Source: Paenibacillus guangzhouensis (GTDB lineage Bacteria; Bacillota; Bacilli; Paenibacillales; Paenibacillaceae). Taken from it: a stretch of 64,000 bases of DNA. Shown here one piece after another: positions 58,014 to 64,000 of the stretch (positions are counted from its first letter, which is position 1; each line of letters opens with the position of its first letter). The stretch spans positions 124,001 through 188,000 of the forward strand of contig NZ_CP045293.1 of the NCBI RefSeq assembly GCF_009363075.1, given 5' to 3'. The notes beneath the pieces are model-generated. The model had not been told where the DNA came from. It did no database searches and worked only from the letters and a program-made list of their open reading frames with translations. The position numbers and the translations under genes are program-made.

Positions 58014-58770
58014 GCTCATTCGAATGGTCATCGGTGCAGCATTCGTGATGGTGTCGCTGACGGGTTGCGAAGGCCTATTCAACAGCATTGCCAAAGATAA
58101 GGTGATGGTGAAGAAAATAACGAAAGAGCCGAATACGAACGAAGTGCAGTATGAAGGTGTGCTGTCGCAGGATGCGGTGAAGACCGTCAGTCTGAACGCA
58201 GTTAACAAATATTACGATAAGAACTTATCAATCGATGACGTTCATTTTGACGAGTTGCTTGCGGTAGACCAAATGAAGCTGAAAGACCTGCTGGATCGGG
58301 TGGAAAAGGAATATAAGAGTCGCCCGCAAGTAAGGCAAATGTTCACCTTTGAGATGGATGCTGAGACAGAGCTGAGTAAAATTCCGAGCGGTTTATTCTA
58401 TGTAACCTTGATTCATGATGCTGACCCTAGGGAAGTTTATGATATCGTTGTTAATGCGAGAGATGGGGAGGTGCTTCGAGTCAATAATGCCGATCAGTCC
58501 CCTGTTGTATATAACGATGTCGTGTCAGATCCGCTGATGGATGAGATCCACGGGGTGGCGAACCGTTTCATTCAGGAAAAGATGAATGAACCATTATCGC
58601 AGTTGACCTTCGATAAGAAACAAATTCGTTGGGGCTTTAGACCGGAAGTGTATTATTTGAACAAGACAAATCAAATGATAAAATATAGTGTTCAAGTTCA
58701 AATGGGAACGAAGCAAGTAGCGGGATTCAGTAAAGACGTGATGGCGCTCCTCCAATTTTATACTGAGTAG
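58006..58770 (+). CDS. Lipoprotein, PepSY-like, linked to the two-component system
   Basis: 254 residues with a signal peptide and lipobox VSLTGC, giving lipidated Cys21. Two similar halves (about 60-165 and 180-254) resemble PepSY folds: the first ends VYDIVVNARDGEVLRVN, very like the PepSY strand ending. I found no firm family. The start is ATG 58006 within the end of the kinase gene. The position suggests an outside accessory of the kinase, holding or sensing a ligand, but this is inference. Confidence 0.8.
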   Translation: MNKLIRMVIGAAFVMVSLTGCEGLFNSIAKDKVMVKKITKEPNTNEVQYEGVLSQDAVKTVSLNAVNKYYDKNLSIDDVHFDELLAVDQMKLKDLLDRVEKEYKSRPQVRQMFTFEMDAETELSKIPSGLFYVTLIHDADPREVYDIVVNARDGEVLRVNNADQSPVVYNDVVSDPLMDEIHGVANRFIQEKMNEPLSQLTFDKKQIRWGFRPEVYYLNKTNQMIKYSVQVQMGTKQVAGFSKDVMALLQFYTE

Positions 58771-58786
58771 TAAATCTACGATTTTT

Positions 58787-58815
58787 GGCCAGCTGCAACT
58801 GCAGTTGGTCTTTTT
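58787..58815 (+). terminator. Terminator after the lipoprotein gene
   Basis: GGCCAGCTGC (58787-58796) pairs with GCAGTTGGTC (58801-58810) with two G-U pairs, AACT loop, six T residues. It separates the two-component operon from the ABC genes. Confidence 0.83.
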
Positions 58816-58832
58816 GTGTGTGACTTGTTCGC

Positions 58833-58861
58833 TTGAATCTAAATTTTACAACTTCTATACA
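58833..58861 (+). promoter_or_regulatory. Promoter of the ABC importer operon
   Basis: TTGAAT (58833-58838), 17-base spacer, TATACA (58856-58861), about 80 bases before the binding-protein gene. Confidence 0.72.
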
Positions 58862-58942
58862 AGTCCATCTTACTTACCATATATTCGCCTACTACACTAA
58901 GGTTCATGGTCAAGAAAGTTCATATGGGAAAGGAAGAAAGAA

Positions 58943-60340
58943 ATGAAAAAGGTATTATCCATAATGATAACGATTCTATTCATCATGTCGGCCTCAGCAT
59001 GCAGCACCCCTGCGGTTAAGAGTGAGACGCAAGGCGAGAATCGGGGAACAGATGCAGGAATTGAAGCAACTGTGAGTGCCATCGGACCGATTTCGGACGG
59101 AGAGAAAAAAACGATTGTGTTCTCGACGTATTTTCCGGATGAGTTCTTCGTGCAGGCGAAGAAGAAGTATGAAGCCAAACATCCGAATATTACCATTGAT
59201 CTGAAATTCATCGAGAGTGATGACGCCCATGGTGAAGCGGATAGCGAGAAGTTCATCAAGACGACGAATACCGCCATGTTGTCTGGCTCGGGGCCGGATC
59301 TTATTGAAATGGACTTGTTACCGAAGGGAAACTATGTAAATAAGCATTTGTTGGTCAATATGAGCGATTTGATCGATCGAGATCCATCGTTCAAGAAAGA
59401 GCAATATTACACGAATATTTTGGACGCGGTCAAATTGGACGGCGGGATTTATGGCATGCCCCTCAATTTCATCATGTATGGACTTATCGGCAATGAAACG
59501 ATGATCGATAAAAGCGGCGTGAAGTTCGACGATACGAATTGGGACTGGAGCCGATTCGTCGACGTAGCCAAAGAACTAAAAAACGCGGGTTCGGCCAATA
59601 ACCAATCGGCCCTATTAAGTGAACCACCTTATTTGTTAAATGAAATGGTTAAAGATCAATACACCACGTTTGTCGATCAAGCCAAGGGGGAAGCCAAATT
59701 CGATTCGGAAACTTTTACAATCTTATTAGAGCAAGTGAAATCCTTGTTCGATGAGCAGATTGTTTCGGAGACGGCAAGGCAAGCCATCTTTTGGAACACG
59801 TCGATTGTCTCTCCTACGGACTATATTCGAACGATGAAACAGAGTGAATTCTTCACGAAAGGATATGCATACACATCCAAGCTGTACGCCAAGCCGCATG
59901 CAGACGGGCAGCCAGCTGGTGGGTATTTCAGAACCTACAAAACGATCGGGATGAATGCCAAATCGGAGGTCAAGGCAGAAGCATGGGATTTCATCAAATT
60001 CATGCTGTCGGATGAAATACAAGCCAGAGCAGGCAGCGCGGGTTTCCCGTTAAATAAGAACGTCTATCAGAAGCAAGTGCAGCAGCTGCTGCAGGAAGGC
60101 AAGGTCGTATCGGATCAAGAAACGGGACCTTTGAAGGGAAAGGTATTCGATGTGACTGCGCAGGATCTTCAAGGATTGGAGCATTTCCTGGCTGATGCGA
60201 TCTATTCGGTGGAGTTCAGACCTTCCAAGATCGACGAGATCATTACGAATGAATCGAAGGCCTTCTTCAGCGGACAGAAGTCAGCCGAAGCCGTGGCGAA
60301 GTTAATTCAGAATCGAGTGACGACACTCTTGAATGAATAA
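58943..60340 (+). CDS. Extracellular solute-binding lipoprotein (family 1)
   Basis: 465 residues; lipobox SASAC gives lipidated Cys20. The domain pattern TIVFSTYFPDEFFVQAKKKYEAKHPNI in shortened form (residues 53-79), ADSEKFIKTTNTAMLSGSGPDLIEMD and the late EAWDFIKFMLSDEIQARAG are typical of family 1 binding proteins for oligosaccharides. Ligand unknown. It is the first gene of a unit with two permeases and has its own promoter. Confidence 0.93.
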   Translation: MKKVLSIMITILFIMSASACSTPAVKSETQGENRGTDAGIEATVSAIGPISDGEKKTIVFSTYFPDEFFVQAKKKYEAKHPNITIDLKFIESDDAHGEADSEKFIKTTNTAMLSGSGPDLIEMDLLPKGNYVNKHLLVNMSDLIDRDPSFKKEQYYTNILDAVKLDGGIYGMPLNFIMYGLIGNETMIDKSGVKFDDTNWDWSRFVDVAKELKNAGSANNQSALLSEPPYLLNEMVKDQYTTFVDQAKGEAKFDSETFTILLEQVKSLFDEQIVSETARQAIFWNTSIVSPTDYIRTMKQSEFFTKGYAYTSKLYAKPHADGQPAGGYFRTYKTIGMNAKSEVKAEAWDFIKFMLSDEIQARAGSAGFPLNKNVYQKQVQQLLQEGKVVSDQETGPLKGKVFDVTAQDLQGLEHFLADAIYSVEFRPSKIDEIITNESKAFFSGQKSAEAVAKLIQNRVTTLLNE

Positions 60341-60356
60341 TGTACGATTTAGGATG

Positions 60357-60382
60357 AGCCCTTGAACGAACATTCAGGGGTT
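60357..60382 (+). terminator. Hairpin between binding protein and permease genes
   Basis: AGCCCTTGAA (60357-60366) pairs with TTCAGGGGTT (60373-60382), 6-base loop, then a mixed ATTTCTCTTTT. It may stabilise the upstream mRNA or end part of the transcripts, so that the binding protein is made in excess. Confidence 0.55.
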
Positions 60383-60419
60383 ATTTCTCTTTTGTAATCG
60401 ATTTGGAGGTGTTCGCCGC

Positions 60420-61310
60420 GTGTTGAAGCAGCAATTTCGCAAGATCAGTACAATTTTGCAAAAAGATTGGAAAATAGCGATTTTATTCCTCGCGCCAAGT
60501 TTGATTGGCTTCGCGACTTTTTATCTGATTCCGTTCGTAATGGGTTTTTTCTATTCATTCCAGGATCGTACGATTGACGGTTCCTTTGTCGGACTGTACA
60601 ACTATCGTCAATTGCTGTCAAGCGGCTCCTTTCGCAAAGCAGCAGCGAATACTTTTTTATTTACCAGTATCAGCGTACCGCTCATCATCATCTTGTCCTT
60701 GTTACTTGCGCTGCTGTTGAACCAGAAGCTATTTATTCGGAATTGGCTGCAGACTACGTTTGTATTGCCGCTTGTTGTGCCTGTGGCGTCGATCGTGATG
60801 GTCTGGCAAGTCCTGTTCGATTGGAATGGGACGGTTAATTCGTGGCTGCAGGGGATGCATATCGGACGAATCGATTGGATGAATTCCGACTGGTCGATGG
60901 GCGTGCTGATTCTCGTATATATCTGGAAAAACATTGGCTATAACATGATTCTATTCCTTGCTGGGCTGCAAAGTATTCCGAAGGATTACTATGAAACCGC
61001 GGATATCGAAGGCGCGGGCAGATGGCATCAGTTCGTGCATATTACGATTGTTTATCTGACGCCAACGATGTTCTTTGTCGTGATCATGTCCATTATGAAT
61101 TCGTTCAAAGTATTCCGTGAGACGTATCTCATTGCCGGCGATTATCCGCATGACCGTATTTATATGCTGCAGCATTATATGAACAATATGTTCCTATCCC
61201 TTGATATTCAAAAGCTGACGGCTGCAGCTAACGTCATGGTTGGCGGGATTCTGATCCTTGTAAGCTTCATGCTTGTCAACGAGCGTCGGTTTCGGAAATT
61301 TATCGATTAA
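60420..61310 (+). CDS. Carbohydrate ABC transporter permease, MalF/LacF type
   Basis: 296 residues with six helices. The EAA loop DYYETADIEGAGRWHQFVHITI near residue 195, given here in part, contacts the ATPase. GTG 60420 follows GGAGGTG by 8 bases. It pairs with the next permease to form the membrane channel. Confidence 0.94.
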   Translation: MLKQQFRKISTILQKDWKIAILFLAPSLIGFATFYLIPFVMGFFYSFQDRTIDGSFVGLYNYRQLLSSGSFRKAAANTFLFTSISVPLIIILSLLLALLLNQKLFIRNWLQTTFVLPLVVPVASIVMVWQVLFDWNGTVNSWLQGMHIGRIDWMNSDWSMGVLILVYIWKNIGYNMILFLAGLQSIPKDYYETADIEGAGRWHQFVHITIVYLTPTMFFVVIMSIMNSFKVFRETYLIAGDYPHDRIYMLQHYMNNMFLSLDIQKLTAAANVMVGGILILVSFMLVNERRFRKFID

Positions 61311-61330
61311 GTGTAAGGCAGGTGAAATCT

Positions 61331-62200
61331 ATGACGGTAATGCGCAAATGGTTATTTACGTTGATCATGGGTGGAATATCTACCGTTATTCTCTTCCCGA
61401 TTGGGCTCACGTTCACCAATTCATTGATGACCGAAGGCGAGATCAACCATAACTATCATCTGATCGGTAAAATGATCAATACGGCTGCTGGAGAGAAGGA
61501 TGGGTTTATCAACCTGAAGCTTCTTCCTGACTGGTTTTCTTTCGAACAATACGCGGAAGTATTGATACATAAACCGATGTTCCTCCAAATGTTCTGGAAT
61601 TCCGTCTGGATGGTTACTCCAATCATCGCCGGACAAGTCATCGTCGCGTTATTGGCGGCCTATGCTTTCGCCAAGCTGCAATTTCTGGGGCGGGATAAAT
61701 GGTTCTTTCTCTATTTGATGACGATGCTAATGCCCTTTCAAGTGACCTTGGTACCGAATTATATTATCGCAGAGCAATTGGGATTGATGAACACGACATC
61801 CGCGATCATTTTGCCGGGCATATTTAGTGCGTTTGGCGTGTTTCTGCTAAAACAATTCATGGTGCACATCCCAAATTCTTATATCGAAGCGGCCCAAATC
61901 GACGGTGCGGGGCATCTGCGGATTTTTGGCCAAATTATCATTCCTCTTATTCAACCTGGAATCGCAGCTCTGATCGTCTTGCTGTTCGTAGACAATTGGA
62001 ATATGGTCGAGCAGCCGCTTATATTTCTGGAAGATGCATTCAAGCAGCCGTTATCGCTATATTTGTCGCGAATTAATGAAGGTGCCCGAGGTGTTGCGTT
62101 TGCTGCATCGGTTCTGTTTATGGCACCCATGGTGCTGTTGTATCTCTATGCAGAGTCTTATTTTGTCGAAGGCATTCAGCTATCGGGGATTAAAGGATAA
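61331..62200 (+). CDS. Carbohydrate ABC transporter permease, MalG/LacG type
   Basis: 289 residues, six helices, EAA loop SYIEAAQIDGAGHLRIFGQI near residue 185. The start ATG 61331 is preferred over GTG 61322 because AGGTGA lies just before it. The region between helices 1 and 2 is longer than usual (GEINHNYHLIGKMINTAAGEK). No ATPase gene is nearby, so a shared MsmX-type ATPase elsewhere is expected. Confidence 0.94.
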   Translation: MTVMRKWLFTLIMGGISTVILFPIGLTFTNSLMTEGEINHNYHLIGKMINTAAGEKDGFINLKLLPDWFSFEQYAEVLIHKPMFLQMFWNSVWMVTPIIAGQVIVALLAAYAFAKLQFLGRDKWFFLYLMTMLMPFQVTLVPNYIIAEQLGLMNTTSAIILPGIFSAFGVFLLKQFMVHIPNSYIEAAQIDGAGHLRIFGQIIIPLIQPGIAALIVLLFVDNWNMVEQPLIFLEDAFKQPLSLYLSRINEGARGVAFAASVLFMAPMVLLYLYAESYFVEGIQLSGIKG

Positions 62201-62212
62201 GGGGGGATTACC

Positions 62213-63355
62213 ATGCAGTTACAATCTGCCGAACAAGCGGTCATGGGACGCAAACGAACGATTCGAATCGTTGCCGTATTGTTCATTTTCGTACTGATTG
62301 CCTTTACGCTGCTTGGCAATACAATCATGGCGCTGACACTGCCTAAAGTCACGGTCATCGAGCCGAAGCCTGGGCAACTCACTCACACATTTAAGGGTAG
62401 TGGAATATTGAAGTGGCGTGCGGAAATGGAATTGGTGAATCCAACAAGCAGTATCGTGAAGAAGATAAAAGTCAAGAAAGGGGATGTGGTAAAGAAGGGA
62501 CAGCAACTCGTGATCTATGAACGCTCCGATGCGGAACAACAGATCTTAGATGAGCAAGCGAGTCTTGATAAGCTTAGGATTGCCATAGAAGAGCAGCAGA
62601 GCAGCTATATTATGGCCGTCCAGAATGGGGATGAGCTGCTAATAAAAGCCGCGAAACGTCAAATCGATACCAGCAAAATCGATCTGGATGTGCAGCAGCG
62701 TAAAATCCAAAAAATGCAGGAGGATTTGACGAAAAGTCGAGTATTGGTGGCTCCGTTTGACGGCATGATTACGGAAGTAGCTGCGATAGAAGGTCTGGCT
62801 TCTACCAGAGGGGGATCCGATGTACGCATCTCGAATAAGAGTCTTGGGTTTGAATCAGAAGTATCGGTTCCGGCAAGAATTGCTTCTTTATTGAAGATAG
62901 GCGATAGGCTTGATGTCCAGGTGAATGGAAGCCAAGAAGAGCAAGACGAAGGCATGCTCGCCGATATTCAAGATGGGAATGGTTCAGATCTGAGCAGTGC
63001 AGGCGGGGGGACGCCGTCGAACGAGCCTATGAAGCGTCTGCTCATTACGATCCAAGGCGGAGACTGGAAAGGCGGCGAGCATGTTCAAGTAGAGTTGACA
63101 AGGCAGGCAGCCGCCGAAGCGCTGCTGATCTCGAATCAAGCGATACATGAAGATTCAAGCGGGAAGTATGTCTATCGGGTCGAAGATCGGAACGGCCCGC
63201 TTGGCAATGCGTTCTATGTTCAGCGCGTACCGATTACTGTCGTGGATGTGAATGATCATGAATCAGCCGTAACCGAGGGTCTATTCGAACAGGATCAAGT
63301 GGTATTAGAGAGCAGCGAGCCGCTGCAGGAGGGGAATAAGGTAAGGATGTATTAA
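62213..63355 (+). CDS. Membrane-fusion (HlyD/RND-adaptor-like) protein
   Basis: 380 residues. One membrane helix near 20-40 is followed by a barrel-sandwich/lipoyl half (VKKIKVKKGDVVKKGQQLVIYE), a coiled-coil hairpin (about 100-180), the second lipoyl half (SRVLVAPFDGMITEV) and beta-barrel parts; a low-complexity Ser/Gly/Asp insert lies near 245-265. Such adaptors usually work with MacB-type or other exporters, not with sugar importers. It lies 12 bases after the second permease in the same operon and before a terminator. Confidence 0.85.
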   Translation: MQLQSAEQAVMGRKRTIRIVAVLFIFVLIAFTLLGNTIMALTLPKVTVIEPKPGQLTHTFKGSGILKWRAEMELVNPTSSIVKKIKVKKGDVVKKGQQLVIYERSDAEQQILDEQASLDKLRIAIEEQQSSYIMAVQNGDELLIKAAKRQIDTSKIDLDVQQRKIQKMQEDLTKSRVLVAPFDGMITEVAAIEGLASTRGGSDVRISNKSLGFESEVSVPARIASLLKIGDRLDVQVNGSQEEQDEGMLADIQDGNGSDLSSAGGGTPSNEPMKRLLITIQGGDWKGGEHVQVELTRQAAAEALLISNQAIHEDSSGKYVYRVEDRNGPLGNAFYVQRVPITVVDVNDHESAVTEGLFEQDQVVLESSEPLQEGNKVRMY

Positions 63356-63370
63356 GAATGTAGAATAAGC

Positions 63371-63407
63371 GAAAAACCGCCTAGACAGTAAGTCTGGGCG
63401 GCTTTTC
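63371..63407. terminator. Bidirectional terminator before mnmA
   Basis: AAAAACCGCCTAGAC (63372-63386) pairs with GTCTGGGCGGCTTTT (63392-63406), AGTAA loop; T runs on both strands serve the convergent HlyD-like and mnmA genes. Confidence 0.9.
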
Positions 63408-63449
63408 GTATATGGCTATAGGATTTTCATCGGTATAGCGGACGTTTGT

Positions 63450-64000
<551 letters not shown>

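Overview
The window looks like chromosomal DNA from an endospore-forming, low-to-moderate GC Bacillota of the Paenibacillus type. The evidence is the set of sporulation genes (spoIVFA, spoIVFB, spo0B, bofC, spoVB, a SpoIID-like protein, a SafA-like LysM protein), ribosome binding sites of the AGGAGG type, frequent GTG and TTG starts, T-box regulation, Prp with an N-terminally extended L27, and a gene order that follows from memory the radC-mreB-min-obg-ruv-sec-rel-hisS-aspS block of Bacillus subtilis. Genes expected in Paenibacillus but not in B. subtilis also fit: ruvC, an RNase G homologue, and separate secD and secF. No rRNA, tRNA, CRISPR array, prophage or complete insertion sequence was seen.

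Region 1 to 10 kb: the 3' part of radC, the shape and division genes mreBCD, minCD and a RodA/FtsW gene, then the sigma-K checkpoint pair spoIVFA-spoIVFB, rng, and an L21-leader-controlled rplU-prp-rpmA operon. Region 10 to 20 kb: a membrane-anchored spo0B homologue, obgE, an amino-acid operon (pheB-hom-thrB-pheA) followed by a 170-bp MITE-like repeat, a His-rich LysM coat protein, bofC and a cation/proton antiporter. Region 20 to 34 kb: ruvCAB, a SpoIID-like protein, queA-tgt-yajC, a membrane phosphatase and other membrane proteins, spoVB, comN, secD-secF. Region 34 to 49 kb: a CDF exporter, recJ, apt, a uracil permease with a second copy of the repeat in its leader, rel, dtd, a 50-codon orphan gene, a T-box-controlled hisS-aspS pair, tcdA, fabH behind a FapR-type operator, and rarA.

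Region 49 to 63.4 kb is the accessory part, sitting between rarA and mnmA, which in B. subtilis are close neighbours. It holds a CNNM/CorC-type membrane protein with a leader that can hide its ribosome binding site, a ROK kinase and a truncated second copy, a crcB pair, an MFS transporter, a Fur-controlled orphan siderophore-type ATPase, and a two-component system with a PepSY-like lipoprotein followed by a sugar-type ABC importer (binding protein and two permeases, no ATPase) and a membrane-fusion (HlyD-like) protein. The last set is the best candidate for a little-described system. The window closes inside mnmA, read on the minus strand.

Promoters, operators, terminators and hairpins were found by eye using consensus spacing and base pairing. 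No search, alignment or folding program was run, so family names rest on recognised motifs, length and neighbourhood.
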